DNA from: UBA6164 sp045107135
GTDB taxonomy: Bacteria > Patescibacteriota > Gracilibacteria > BD1-5 > UBA6164
Direction: 5' to 3'
Length of the DNA stretch: 27,683 nucleotides
Assembly: GCA_045107135.1 (NCBI GenBank)
Contig: JASFZI010000055.1
Coordinates: 1 to 27,683, forward strand
Positions 8,852 to 18,823 of this stretch are shown here, piece after piece. Position 1 is the stretch's first letter, and every line of letters begins with the position of its first letter. Made by a program: the position numbers and the translations under genes. The notes under the pieces were generated by a model that saw only the letters and a list, made by a program, of their open reading frames with translations, did not search any database and was not told the DNA's origin.

Positions 8852-9625
8852 ATGAAAAATTATTATTATTTGGTCTTTGCATTACTAGTATTGTTTCTTG
8901 GTTCTGGATGCGCTCGTCAAGAAAATATTCTATCCTCTGCAGCATCTATAAATATGTCCGATAATGTTGGTGTAAATTTTCAAAAAGACGATGAACCAGG
9001 ATTAGAAGATAGTATATTTGGAGATGACGATTTTGATACTGAAGATGAATATACAATACTTGTATACGATCCATTAGAGCCTAGCAACAGATGGGTATTT
9101 AAAGGAAACCACCAACTTTACAAAAAATTACTTATTCCTGGTAATGATTTTTACAAATTTGTTGCCCATGAATATGTTCAAAAAGGGGTTTCTAATTTTT
9201 ACCATAATATTGGAGCTCCTGGTCGAATTATTGGAAACATTCTATTACTAAGGTTAGGTGATGCCGGCCTTGAATTTGTTGGCTTCATTGTAAACTCTAT
9301 TACCTCATTAGGTATATGTGATATTTTTCCATATGATGATCATATAAAGAGTATTGGAATTTCTGATGTTTTGAAAGAATATGGTGTACCTGAAGGCCTT
9401 TATGTTGTATGGCCAGTAATCGGACCATCAACTGTAAGAAAAACATTAGGTACAGCGGGAGATGTTTTACTATCTCTTCCAGCGTATTTACTAAGTGGTC
9501 CAGCAGCATTAGCTTTAGGAGTTACCAAAATAGTAACCCAAACTAATTTTGAAAACTATTTAGATGGATATAAATTTTCATTAGATCCATATGTTGGTTT
9601 CAGAACAGAAGCATTTGATTATTAA
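8852..9625 (+). CDS. mlaA: MlaA (VacJ) family lipoprotein
   Basis: 257 residues, full family length. In Gram-negative bacteria MlaA is an outer-membrane lipoprotein that removes mislocalised phospholipid from the outer leaflet and passes it to MlaC. Visible here: a signal peptide with a lipobox-like LGSGC (Cys20, although the Leu is one residue further out than usual), an acidic linker (about 46-66), the signature DPLEPSNR at 73-80, then GVSNFYHNIGAP, FIVNSITSLG, EYGVPEGLY and PVIGPSTVR, all in family order. All 26 or so glycines are GGN and none is TGA. The SD AGGAGA precedes ATG, and the gene is GC-richer than its neighbours. No other mla gene is in the window. CPR bacteria are thought to lack an outer membrane, so a recent transfer, or a protein acting on a host or prey cell, must be considered. 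A chimeric assembly seems unlikely given the shared terminator downstream. Confidence 0.95.
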   Translation: MKNYYYLVFALLVLFLGSGCARQENILSSAASINMSDNVGVNFQKDDEPGLEDSIFGDDDFDTEDEYTILVYDPLEPSNRWVFKGNHQLYKKLLIPGNDFYKFVAHEYVQKGVSNFYHNIGAPGRIIGNILLLRLGDAGLEFVGFIVNSITSLGICDIFPYDDHIKSIGISDVLKEYGVPEGLYVVWPVIGPSTVRKTLGTAGDVLLSLPAYLLSGPAALALGVTKIVTQTNFENYLDGYKFSLDPYVGFRTEAFDY

Positions 9626-9636
9626 TTTTTCATAGC

Positions 9637-9675
9637 AAAAAGAGATGTGTTAGTAGGACTAACATATCTCTTTTT
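9637..9675. terminator. Bidirectional terminator between mlaA and the U32 gene
   Basis: An 18-bp stem (9637-9654 with 9658-9675) has a single G-T wobble, a 3-nt AGG loop and A5/T5 ends. It lies between the stop codons of the convergent genes and can serve both. Confidence 0.88.
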
Positions 9676-9677
9676 CT

Positions 9678-11045
9678 TTATGCATCTTTTCTAATTAGGC
9701 CAAATTTTCCTGGATTAAAATCAAAATTTATCCAAACTTCATATCCTCATCAATGTGCTGATTTAACCTCTTCAGATAAATCTTTATTAAAAGATAGAAT
9801 ATCTGTATAAGTAGTATTAGCTTTTTTTGTTCAGTGATTAATTTTTGTTTTATATATTTTCTCTACTTTACTTTTTTTAATTCAATCAGGAGTTACTATT
9901 TCTATCTCATCTCAAATATTAAATTGATTTTTAACTTCTACTCTTACTAATTTTTCGCGCTTGTCATATTCTCTTAGTATTCATAAAAAAGATTTAGTTC
10001 AAAAACTACCATTCCTTTCATAAAACTGAGCATTAGCTCATGTATTTCAAGCAAGAAATCCAGGTATATATCATCTATTAGCTATTCAAAATAATTCTTC
10101 TGATAATTTAACAACATCATAAGTTTCTCCTGCTTCAATTGCATCAAGAGCTTCTCGATAAGCTAATCAAACTGACGCAATATAATTAACTGTTTTATTC
10201 CTTCATTCTACCTTAAAACTAATAATTCCAGCGTCTTTTAATTCTTGTAAATAATCAATAGCACATAAATCTCTTGAATTCATCAAATAGGTACCATATT
10301 GATCTTCGTCAATTTCCATCAAATCTCCAGATCTTTCTTTTTCATCCAAATAAAAATTTCCAGTCAACTCCTCATAATCCTCCGGTCTTCATGTTACAGT
10401 TTCTAGTTCAGCTTCAGTTTTATCATCTTTAAACATCTTATATTCCCATCTACATGAATGAGAGCAAGTTCATTGATTCGGATCTCTATTTGATAAGTAA
10501 TTTGAAATTAAACATCTTCATGAATAAGCCATACAAATTGCACCATGAACAAATGATTCCAATTCCATATCGGGAACCTCATAATGAATTTCAGCCATTT
10601 CTTTTATTGAAATTTCTCTAGAAAGTATAATTCTTTTTATTCACAAAGTAGCCCAGAATTTAGCCTGAGCCCAGTTTGTATTATTAGCTTGAACAGATAA
10701 ATGAATCTCAATATCAGGGTATTGTTCTCTAACAATATGAATTAATCATGGATCAGCCATAATAAAAGCATCAGGCTTCATTTTAACCATTTTCTTAAAC
10801 TGAGCCATAAAAGGCTTGATTTTCATATTATGTGCATATATATTTGCAGTAAAATATATCTTCTTTCAAAGTTTATGTGCGTATTCTACAGCATCACCTA
10901 TAGTATCCATAGTAAATGCATTCGTCCTAGCTCTAAGAGAGAACATAGGAACTCATACGTAAGTTGCATCAGCTCAATATGCATAAGCAAACTTAAGCTT
11001 CTCCATATCTCAAGCCGGCATCAAAAGCTCCAATTTATTAGTCAT
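9678..11045 (-). CDS. Peptidase U32 family protein (TrhP/YegQ-like)
   Basis: 455 residues in the UGA=Gly code. The N-terminal TIM-barrel-like domain starts LELLMPAGDMEKLKFAYAYGADATYVGV, the classic U32 opening. The family signature is ESFVHGAICMAYSGRCLIS (about 163-181), followed by NRDPNQGTCSHSCRW. Cys171, Cys178, Cys194 and Cys198 form the four-cysteine set that binds an iron-sulfur cluster in relatives such as UbiU/UbiV. Close relatives (TrhP) take part in 5-hydroxyuridine formation at tRNA position 34; others modify 23S rRNA or were described as collagenases. A tRNA-modification role is my preferred reading. TGA encodes many conserved glycines (PAGD, YGAD, YSGRC). No SD. Two TATAAT boxes lie upstream on the minus strand. 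Confidence 0.9.
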
Positions 11046-11235
11046 GAAAATTTTTATTAAAATATTAAACTCAACCAATTGCGCATTGGCCGATTATAGT
11101 GAGCCTATTATATTAAAAAAAATAAAAAAGCAATACTGGCATACACCAAATTAAAATAATTTTTACTTTTATTAACAAATCGTTAAAATCATTTTAACAT
11201 GTAGTTATATAAATATTCAATAAAATTAATTTGAA
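11046..11235. promoter_or_regulatory. Divergent promoter region of the U32 gene and the aldo/keto reductase
   Basis: 190 nt. On the minus strand two TATAAT hexamers 8 nt apart stand upstream of the U32 gene. On the plus side a perfect palindrome GTTAAAATCATTTTAAC (11182-11198) overlaps the likely -35 region, followed by TATATAAAT ahead of the reductase. The palindrome looks like an operator. A short hairpin CCAAT-TGCGC-ATTGG lies near 11074-11088. Confidence 0.5.
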
Positions 11236-12084
11236 ATGAAATACAAAACACTTATAGATAATATAAAAATTCCTGCTCTAGGTCTAGGCACCTGGTTAAT
11301 TGGTGGCTGAACTGAGGCAGATTATTCTGATGATCAAAATGCTATTAAATCAATTAAAAAAGCTATTGGATTAGGTTATACACACATAGATACAGCCGAA
11401 ATGTATGGTAGTGGTCATAGCGAAGAGCTGATCTGAGAAGCAATAAAAGATTTTGATAGAAATAAATTATTTATAACTACAAAAGTTGGAAAAACAAAAC
11501 TTCGATATGATAATGTAATAAAATCTGCAAAAGAAAGTATTAAAAGATTAAAAACAAATTATATTGATTTATTTTTAGTTCATTCACCAAGTTCAGAAAT
11601 TCCAATTGAAGAAACTATGAAAGCATTTGATTTTTTAGTTGAACAAAAATTAATAAAATACATTGGTGTTAGTAATTTTCAAGTTGAACAATTAACAAAA
11701 GCTCAAAAATATACAAAAAATAAAATTGTTGCAAATCAAATTGAATATAGCCTATTAACAAGAAATAAAGGGGAATATGCAGACAATAAAGATATGGAAT
11801 CCAAAACAATTCCATATTGCCAAGAAAATAATATAATTATTATGGCTGAAAGACCAATTGAAAGAGGTAGTATATTAAAAACACACCCTTTATTAGATAA
11901 ACTTGAATTAAAATATCACAAAACAAAAGCTCAAATTGCTATGAATTGGTTAATATCAAAAAAGAACATTATTGTAATACCTAAATCAGTTGATGAAAAT
12001 CATCTAAAAGAAAATTTGGGTTCCATAGGTTGGAAACTTGAAAAAGAAGATGTTATACTCTTAGATAAAATAAAATTTAATTAA
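11236..12084 (+). CDS. Aldo/keto reductase
   Basis: 282 residues. It is an NAD(P)H-dependent carbonyl reductase of the (beta/alpha)8 AKR fold. The catalytic tetrad is visible: Asp52 and Tyr57 in HIDTAEMYGSG, Lys83 in ITTKVGK and His116 in YIDLFLVHSPS. Other landmarks are PALGLGTW near the N-terminus, KYIGVSNF, and IVIPKSV with its nicotinamide-cofactor phosphate-binding basic residue. Only two of about 17 glycines are TGA (Gly25 in GGG and the Gly of LIGEAI), fewer than in neighbouring genes, which fits either high expression or an older transfer now adapting. A frame beginning at 11617 is only the part after the last TGA. The substrate cannot be inferred. No SD; a palindromic operator-like site lies upstream. 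Confidence 0.93.
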
Positions 12085-12102
12085 TAAAATTTAATTTAAT
12101 AT

Positions 12103-13038
12103 ATGTACCTCTGAATAGATATATGAAGTGTAAGTATAAAGTATAGTGTTATAGACAAAGATTATAATGTGGTTGAATATGATTATATTAGAACTAATTG
12201 AGATATAGTTAATGCAACTAAGAAAATATTATCAAAAATTAAGACAAAAAAAATAAAATCGGTAATAACTACTTGAAGTGCTAGGAATTTTATAAAGGAG
12301 CTTATTAATGCAGATATGGATATTGACGAAATTACTGCTCACAGGAAAGCAATCTCAAAATTATACCCAAAAGTTAAGACTATTTTTGAAATATGATGAC
12401 AAGATAGTAAGTTAATATATTTTTGAGACAAATTCGCTAATTTTGAAATGAATAATGTTTGTGCAGCATGAACATGATCTTTTCTAGATCAACAAGCATC
12501 GAGACTAAGTTTATCAATAGAAGATTTTTGTAAGAAATGACTAGAAGCAAAAAAAAGTCATACAATTGCTAGTAAATGTACAGTTTTTGCCGAATCAGAT
12601 ATGATTAATGGTCAACAATCATGAGTACCTATCAATGAAATTATTAGATGAGTTCATAAATGAATGATTAATAATTATTTTTCTAGTTTATGTAAATGAA
12701 AAAAATTATCATGAGATTTTTTGTTTGAATGATGAACTTCTCTTAATCCAGTACTAGTTGAAGAACTTGCAAATAAACTAATACAAGAATGATATATAAA
12801 TAACAAATCTGAACTTATAGTACCTAAACCCTATAATACTGTAATTTGATCAATTTGAGCAGCAATTATTTGACTTGAAAAAGATATAAAAAACTTAAGA
12901 TCCATTCCAAAAATAGAAAATTTTAAATTTATAGAAAACTCTGAGTGCTTTAACTGCTCGAATAAATGTTGAGCAAAAATAACAAAAGTAGAAATAAATA
13001 ATAAAAATATAACAATCTGAAAAACATGCCAAATGTAG
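12103..13038 (+). CDS. Activator ATPase of the 2-hydroxyacyl-CoA dehydratase type (BcrAD/BadFG family)
   Basis: 311 residues in the UGA=Gly code, stop TAG. It has the ASKHA fold: MYLGIDIGSVSIKYSVI (phosphate 1), VITTGSAR, IFEIGGQDSK (phosphate 2, about 94-103), NNVCAAGTGSFLDQQ with Cys120, and SKCTVFAESDMI with Cys159. By family analogy (HgdC) these two cysteines from each subunit of a dimer hold one [4Fe-4S] cluster, and ATP hydrolysis drives a low-potential electron into a partner enzyme. A C-terminal Cys-rich tail, ECFNCSNKC plus a final TC, may hold a second metal site. Both glycines of GGQDSK and those of CAAGTG are TGA. Its stop overlaps the next gene by 13 nt. No dehydratase is nearby, so the electron acceptor is unknown. 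Confidence 0.9.
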
Positions 13039-14150
13039 TAAATAATGAGAAAAAGAAAATAAAAGTTTGAATGCCACCTAATCTTCAATTTGAAGTATTT
13101 ATATGAACTTTTTTAGATAAAAGTAAATATGAGATAGTCCCTCTAAACGTTGTTGATCATAAAGCTGTATCAAAATACGCTCAAAATATACACTGAGAAT
13201 GGTGTTTTCCTATAAAATTACACATAGCAATGTATGAAAAAGCTATTGTTGAACAGGGAGTAGAAAAAATAATAGCAATAGTTGTAAACATTTGTAGTTA
13301 TCCCTTTTTAATTGCAAATTTAAATAAAATAATTAAGAAAAAATTTGATTTTCATCCTCTATTTTTCAAAAAAACATGCGTACATTCTAGCTTTATAATA
13401 CAAGCTTACAAGCAAATTAAAAAACTCGATCCAAACTACAATTTTATTAAATATTTATCTAAAATCCCACTTGCTTGGCGGAAAAGAAAAGTGTCATATG
13501 AAATAATTCAGCTTTATTATAATAATTTACCAAAATCAAAAAATTCAGTCCTACTAAAAAAGGAATTTAATAAATTTAGAAATAGTTTTATTAATACTGA
13601 GAGTTTAAAACTCTCAAAGATTTCGGTACAAAAGTTTAAGGATTTTATAAAAAATAATTGAACAAATAATAAAATAAAATTTGATATTTTAGTTAGTTGA
13701 GATCTGACATTAAATCTCTGAGATTTTACGTTATTTGATTTAGATATTTATTTTGCAAAAAAGGGGATTAGACTAGTTAATCCTATATTGGATATGAATC
13801 TATGTATTATAAGAAAATTTTCTAAACATCTAAGAAAATCTAAAAAATTACTAAATAACATGTTTACATCAAAAAATAGTAATATAAATGTCGACATTAA
13901 TCATTCTATTGAAATAGATACTTTTACTCATATTTTTAAAGGAATTGCTAAGTGAACGGACTGAATCATCTTTGCAAAACCTAATATGTGCTCTCCAAGT
14001 GAACACGTAAGTTACATATTAAAACAAAATAATTATTTCAATCTCCCATTTGTAGAATTAACCTACGATGAACACTCATGACTTAATGGTATAATGACTA
14101 GGTTAGAAGCTTTTATTAATATATTAGAAGATAGAAAAAATAATAAATAA
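13026..14150 (+). CDS. Activase partner protein (COG3581-like, DUF2229/dehydratase-like)
   Basis: 374 residues in the UGA=Gly code. It starts inside the previous gene (13-nt overlap, ATG at 13026), which suggests translational coupling. Early landmarks are VGMPPNLQFEVFIGTFL, then EWCFPIKLHIAMYEKAIV with a conserved Cys, and IVVNICSYPF. The C-terminus has NMCSPSEHVSYIL and FVELTYDEHSGLNGIMTRLEAFI. This is the pattern of the predicted nucleotide/metal-binding half of large CoA-activase proteins, where it is often fused to the ATPase in one long chain. The two-gene split is also known. The reaction is not established for this group. Cysteines in CFP, ICS and MCSP may bind a cluster. An internal ATG at 13230 is not the start. 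Confidence 0.85.
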
Positions 14151-14247
14151 ATTAAAATGCAAAACTCAGAAAAGTAAATATTGACTTTCATTAAAAAATA
14201 ATTATTATCTAATAAACACTATTAAATTTATTTTTTATTATAAAATT

Positions 14248-14499
14248 ATGATTACTAAGCATTCATTTGTAGATTGATTAAGTGATTCTCCGCTTGAAAT
14301 CAGAGAAATTGACTGAAAAAGATATGAAGTAATATGAGCAGATGTCCTTAGAACTATGGATGAAACAGAAACTTATATTTTAGCTATTATTGACTCAGAA
14401 CCAGAAATTATTGAATGAATAAAAGATGTAGAAGAGATTACATGGATTGATACTAAAAAATGAATAATTACTAAAATACATAGAAATACTGAAATATAA
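14248..14499 (+). CDS. Small acidic hypothetical protein
   Basis: 83 residues in the UGA=Gly code (MITKHSFVDGLSDSPLEIREI, then DGKRYEVIGADVLR), stop TAA. It looks like a single alpha/beta domain with no membrane span or cysteine. No family is recognised. It is a stand-alone gene: a TTGACT...TATTAT promoter (about 14182-14209) or the nearer TATTAT 6 nt before the ATG may drive it, and it ends in a strong terminator. All its glycines are TGA except the one before KRY, which is also TGA on reading; there is no SD. Confidence 0.65.
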
Positions 14500-14513
14500 A
14501 TATATTAAAATTT

Positions 14514-14556
14514 AAAAAAAGAATATTATGAAACAAAAATCATAATATTCTTTTTT
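14514..14556. terminator. Terminator after the small acidic protein gene
   Basis: An 11-bp perfect stem (14521-14531 with 14540-14550) has an 8-nt loop, A7 on the left and T6 on the right. Confidence 0.88.
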
Positions 14557-14638
14557 AAATAGAAAATTCTATTTAATCTTGCAAAATCAGAAAAATCTAT
14601 ATAATCCTTTTAATAATTTATTTTTTAAATAACAAGGT

Positions 14639-15082
14639 ATGGAAACTACGTTAATATTATTAAAACCAGATACAATTGAAAGAAGTCTTATTGGACAAGT
14701 TGTTGCTAGATTAGAGGCTAAAGGATTAAAAATCGTTGGTCTAAAAATGATGCAACTTGATGATAACATAATTAATGAACACTATGATTTTTTAATGGAC
14801 AAACCATTCTTTCCTATGTTAAAATGATACATACAAAGAACTCCAGTTGTTGCAATAGCTGCTAAATGAGTAAGTGCTGTAAAAACTGTAAGAAACTTAA
14901 CATGAGCAACTGATCCTCAAGAAGCTTTACCTGGATCAATAAGAGGTGATTTTGCACTAACTATTGATGCTAATATCATCCATGCTTCTGATACTAACGA
15001 AAATGCTAAAAAAGAATTAAATAGATTCTTCAAAGGTGAAAATATTTTTGATTACGCAAAAATAACTGATGAAGTTTTATAA
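14639..15082 (+). CDS. ndk: Nucleoside diphosphate kinase
   Basis: 147 residues, normal length. It transfers the terminal phosphate between nucleoside tri- and diphosphates through a phosphohistidine. It opens METTLILLKPDTIERSLIG, has GLKIVGLKMMQL and the active-site segment NIIHASDTNENAKKE with His115, and RGDFALTIDAN before it. In the standard code the frame stops after 62 residues at TGA 14825; reading TGA as Gly restores KGYIQRTPVVA, KGVSAVKTVR and NLTGATDP, where family members also have Gly. Three of about nine glycines are TGA. ATG at 14639 has only a weak AAGG two bases before it, too close for a standard SD. A TATAAT box lies about 38 nt upstream. Confidence 0.95.
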
Positions 15083-15096
15083 TATAGAAGCAAAAT

Positions 15097-15129
15097 AAAA
15101 AAAAAGACTATTTATTAGTCTTTTTTTTT
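15097..15129 (+). terminator. Terminator of ndk
   Basis: The stem GACTA/TAGTC is extended by A8/T9 with loop TTTAT. Its T-run overlaps the -35 element of the next gene's promoter (15128-15133), so the two units are packed end to end. Confidence 0.85.
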
Positions 15130-15155
15130 GACTATAAACAAGTAAAAAATATAAT
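15128..15155 (+). promoter_or_regulatory. Promoter of the polA operon
   Basis: TTGACT (15128-15133), 16 nt, TATAAT (15150-15155). The start is predicted near 15162, 21 nt before the ATG. The -35 begins inside the T-run of the ndk terminator. Confidence 0.75.
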
Positions 15156-15182
15156 AAAATGTAATAAAAATAAATAAAAAAT

Positions 15183-16646
15183 ATGGTTGCAAAAATCTAT
15201 GATACACTTCTTTGAGAATATATTAAAAACCCATGAATTAGATGATTATCATTGGATAAATTATCACAAAAAGATTTTTGATACAGAATGATAAGTTTTA
15301 ATGAAGTTACAAATAAAAAAAAGCTAAATTTTAAAGACGTTGATTTAAAAGAAGCTGCTATATATTCATGAGAAGATGTTTATATTACAAATAAACTATT
15401 TTTGAAACAAGAGGAAGAAAAGATAACTGATAATAAAATATTAAATGATATTGAAATGCCGTTGATTAAAGTTTTGCAAAAAATGGAAATTGATGGGGTT
15501 TTTGTTGATCCTGACAGATTAAAATGAATATGAACATTATTAGAAAATGAGATAAGAGATTTAGAGAAAAATATACTTGATGAAGTATGAGAAGATTTTA
15601 ATATAAAATCACCAAAACAAGTTGGTGTAATTTTGTTTGATAAATTAGGATTACCTAGATGAAAAAAGAATAAGACTTGATACTCTGTAAATGCTGAAGT
15701 TTTGTGAGAACTTGCTCATAATTATCCTATAGCTCAAAAAATTATTGACTATAGGCATTTTACAAAGATATTATCAACGTATGTAGAGGGGATACTAGAA
15801 TTAATTGATGAGGATTCATTGATTCATACTAGTTATAATACAGCAGTAACTTCTACTTGAAGACTATCAAGTACAGCACCAAATCTGCAAAATATACCAA
15901 GTTCAAATTGAATTGCTTGAGAAGTGCGTGATGCTTTTATTTCTAGATTTGATTGATGAAAAATTTTAGCTTTTGATTATTCTCAAGTAGAAATAAGAAT
16001 TCTTGCAATCATGTCAGGTGATGAAAATCTGATTAATACTTTTAGGGATTGAATTGATATCCATCATAGAACTGCAGAATTTTTATTTCCAGATTCTACA
16101 ATCACAAATAATGAAAGAAAAATAGCTAAATGAGTGAATTTCTGAGTAATATATTGAATCAGCTGATTTTGATTAGCTAAAATGATATGAATTAGTATGA
16201 AAGATGCTAAAATTTATATTGGAAAATTTTATGAATCATATCCTAAGGTAAAAACTTTTCTTGAAAAAATAATAAAGTGATGTGAAGAAAATAAATATGT
16301 AGAAACGCTATTTTGAAGGAAAAGATACATAAACTGAATTAATGATTTAAATAAGATGATTAAATCCTCAGCGGAGAGGGAAGCTATTAATATGCCAATA
16401 CAATGAACTAGTGCTGATGTTATAAAGATCGCAATGTTAGAAGTTTTTAATTTTCTTGAAAATAAAAGATTAAAATCTAAAATGATTATGCAGGTACATG
16501 ACGAATTAGTATTCGACGTATTTCCTTGAGAAGAAGATATATTAAAAAAGGAAATTGTTATTATAATGCAAAATATCTTAATTGATAAACCCATTATATT
16601 AAAAACTGATATCTGAGAAGGTGGTAGTTGGAAGGAAACTAAATAA
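15183..16646 (+). CDS. polA: DNA polymerase I, polymerase domain with truncated exonuclease domain
   Basis: 487 residues in the UGA=Gly code. Family A polymerase: motif A FDYSQVEIRILA with Asp265, motif B ERKIAKGVNFGVIYGIS, motif C QVHDELVFDV with Asp440, plus TSTGRLSSTAPNLQNIP. Escherichia coli Pol I has about 930 residues. Here the 5' nuclease domain is absent and the protein begins in the middle of the 3'-5' exonuclease-like domain (YDTLLGEYIKNPGIRGLSLDKL, then AIYSGEDVYITNKL), without its first acidic motif, so proofreading is unlikely. An in-frame TAA four codons upstream of the ATG excludes a longer start here. A 5' nuclease could be encoded elsewhere. It is the first gene of a six-gene run to 21225. 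Confidence 0.93.
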
Positions 16647-16662
16647 TTTTTAAGAATAAAAT

Positions 16663-16977
16663 ATGACAAATATTTATACACCTGAAGAAAAAATTGATTA
16701 TATTTTCAAGGAATTAAAAAAGCAAAAAACTATAAGAACATCTAAAGCGTTTTTAAAAATTATATTAATATTTCTACTTATATACTGATATTTTACTTAT
16801 ATTCACTGATTGGATAAAGAAGAACTAATGGCTAACTTTTCTTCATATATACAAAAAATAGTACAACCTATAACTGAAAATATAGTAAATGATATGGTAG
16901 AAAAAAACAATATTGATGTTAACAATATTTCTCCAGAAATGATAGAAGAGATAATAAAAAAACAAAATATTAATTAA
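16663..16977 (+). CDS. Small single-span membrane protein
   Basis: 104 residues in the UGA=Gly code. A charged cytoplasmic N-terminus (about 28 residues), one membrane helix at about 29-47 (AFLKIILIFLLIYGYFTYI), and an outer part rich in acidic and Asn residues, predicted helical (SSYIQKIVQPITENIVNDMV). No family is recognised. It lies 16 nt after polA and 13 nt before the next gene, in the middle of the operon, and precedes genes for exported or membrane proteins, so it may belong functionally with those rather than with polA. No SD. Confidence 0.7.
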
Positions 16978-16990
16978 TAACCGTATAAAT

Positions 16991-17212
16991 ATGATTGTAA
17001 AAATAATCTATGCACTTTTCTTTATAACAGGCTGAGCTTCTATTATAAAATATAGAAAAATAGTAAAATCTTGGACTTGAAACTTTGTATGGGCCGAACA
17101 ATTCCTTTGAAGATGATGAACATATGCAGTAATTCTATTTTTCTGAATATGCTTAATTTTTTACTGAGTAATTTATCCTTTTTGATGAATTGAATGATTC
17201 CTAAAATTATAA
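16991..17212 (+). CDS. Small two-span membrane protein
   Basis: 73 residues in the UGA=Gly code, with ten TGA glycines. Two hydrophobic segments, about 4-20 (KIIYALFFITGGASIIKY) and 44-66 (YAVILFFGICLIFYGVIYPF), flank a basic loop with WTGNFVWAEQFLGRGG. It may be a small subunit or chaperone of a membrane complex. No family is recognised. It is located 13 nt after the previous small membrane gene and 34 nt before the ctpA-like gene, and has no SD. Confidence 0.65.
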
Positions 17213-17246
17213 AAAATATTAACTAATAACCCAACTAAAATAATAT

Positions 17247-18815
17247 ATGAAAAACATAAATAAAATCCTATCCTTTATTATATTTACCACAATATTGACT
17301 CTAAATTTTAATATTGCTGATGCGTGAATAATTTGATGAACAAAAATAACAATCACAGCAAAATCTGAAATAAACGATATAATAACTAGAACTGATATTT
17401 TTAACTTTTTTGCTAAATATTATAACTGACAAATTCTTGAAAGTTATAAATATATACAAGTTAATTTTAAAGATGTAGAAAAATGAAGCACTTTGGAAGA
17501 TTCATTAAAAAAATTAATATACCTAAATCTTATTGAAAATCCAAATAGGGAATTAGATAAAGATAGTGAATTAAATGCATGGTGATTTTTTAGACTATCT
17601 GAAAAGATACTTTGAATCAAAATAAATGATGTAGAAACTAAAACTGAATTAGTTAACAGAAACACAACTGCTATCGATATTCAAGGAGTTTCAGATTTTA
17701 TTTGAAATAGAAATATTAGTATTGATTCTAAATCTACCAACAAAGAAGTAAAACAAAAACTAGCTATACTTAATGATGTTTATAAAACAATAATTTCATC
17801 ACATTATGATAAAGATATTTTAGATGAATGAAAAATAATAGACTCAGCTATCAGTTGAATAACTAATGGTACAAATGATAAACATACTGTTTATTTTCCA
17901 CCTCTTGATAGTGAAAGTTTTCATGACTCATTATCATGAGATTATGAATGAATTTGATCATATGTTGATATGGAAAAACCTGGTGCTGTAAGAATAGTAT
18001 CACCAATACCATGATCTCCATCTGAAAAAGCATGATTAAAATGATGAGATTTAATAATAAAAGTAGATGGAAGAGAAATTACAGAGAAAAATTCATTAAA
18101 AGAAGTTATAACATGGATAAAATGACCTGCAAACACTAAAGTGACTTTAACTATTGACAGAAACTGAAAAATCTTTGATGTTGATGTTATGAGAGAAAGA
18201 ATAATTATTACAGATATTGAATCAGAAGTATTAAATACTACTACATATTATTTACAAATAAAAAGCTTCGGTGAACATGTTTCAGATGATTTCGAAAGAT
18301 CACTTAAAGAATTAAAAGAGTTGAAAAATGTAAATAAAATTATATTAGATTTAAGAAATAATGGTTGATGATATTTAGATGAAGTTGCAGAAATATTGTC
18401 ATATTTTGTTGAAGAGTGAAAAGGAACAGCTGTTGTAAAATACCATGATAGTGAGAAAAATTTTGTATCTAAATGATACGACCTAATTGATTTTAATAAA
18501 TACAAGATAATAGTACTTCAAAATTCAGGTACAGCATCAGCATCAGAAATCTTAATTTGAACTTTAAAAGATTACTATCCTGATATTGAAATAATATGAG
18601 AAAACTCTTACTGAAAATGATCAGTACAAATATTGAAAGGGTATACTGATTGATCTTTACTTAAATATACAATAGCCAAATGGTTTACATGATTAACTCA
18701 AACATGAATTGATGGAATTTGAATTAAACCCACTATAGAATTAGAGTTTGATTTAGAAAATTACAATAAAAATGGTTTTGATAACCAATTAGATAAAGCA
18801 AAATTTATAAATTAA
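17247..18815 (+). CDS. ctpA: C-terminal processing peptidase (S41), PDZ-containing
   Basis: 522 residues in the UGA=Gly code. A signal peptide (residues about 1-26, ending NFNIADA) exports it. An N-terminal helical part of about 200 residues follows, then a PDZ domain (about 230-315: YEGIGSYVDME, SPIPGSPSEKAGLKGGDLIIKVDGREI) and the S41 catalytic core. Ser431 in SGTASASEIL and Lys457 in ENSYGKGSVQ form the expected Ser-Lys pair about 26 residues apart. LDLRNNGGGYLDEV is the conserved strand and loop before it. Such proteases cut the C-terminal ends of envelope proteins. Nearly all family glycines in the core are TGA. It is followed 8 nt later by an exported transglutaminase-like protein, a likely partner or substrate in the cell envelope. 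Confidence 0.95.
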
Positions 18816-18823
18816 GATAATAC

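Noticed and set aside
11617..12084. Gene start at 11617
   Set aside because: It is the part of the aldo/keto reductase after its last TGA; the catalytic Asp, Tyr, Lys and His lie upstream of it.
16229..16681. Minus-strand protein of 150 residues
   Set aside because: It is antisense to the palm domain of DNA polymerase I, whose motifs B and C lie there.
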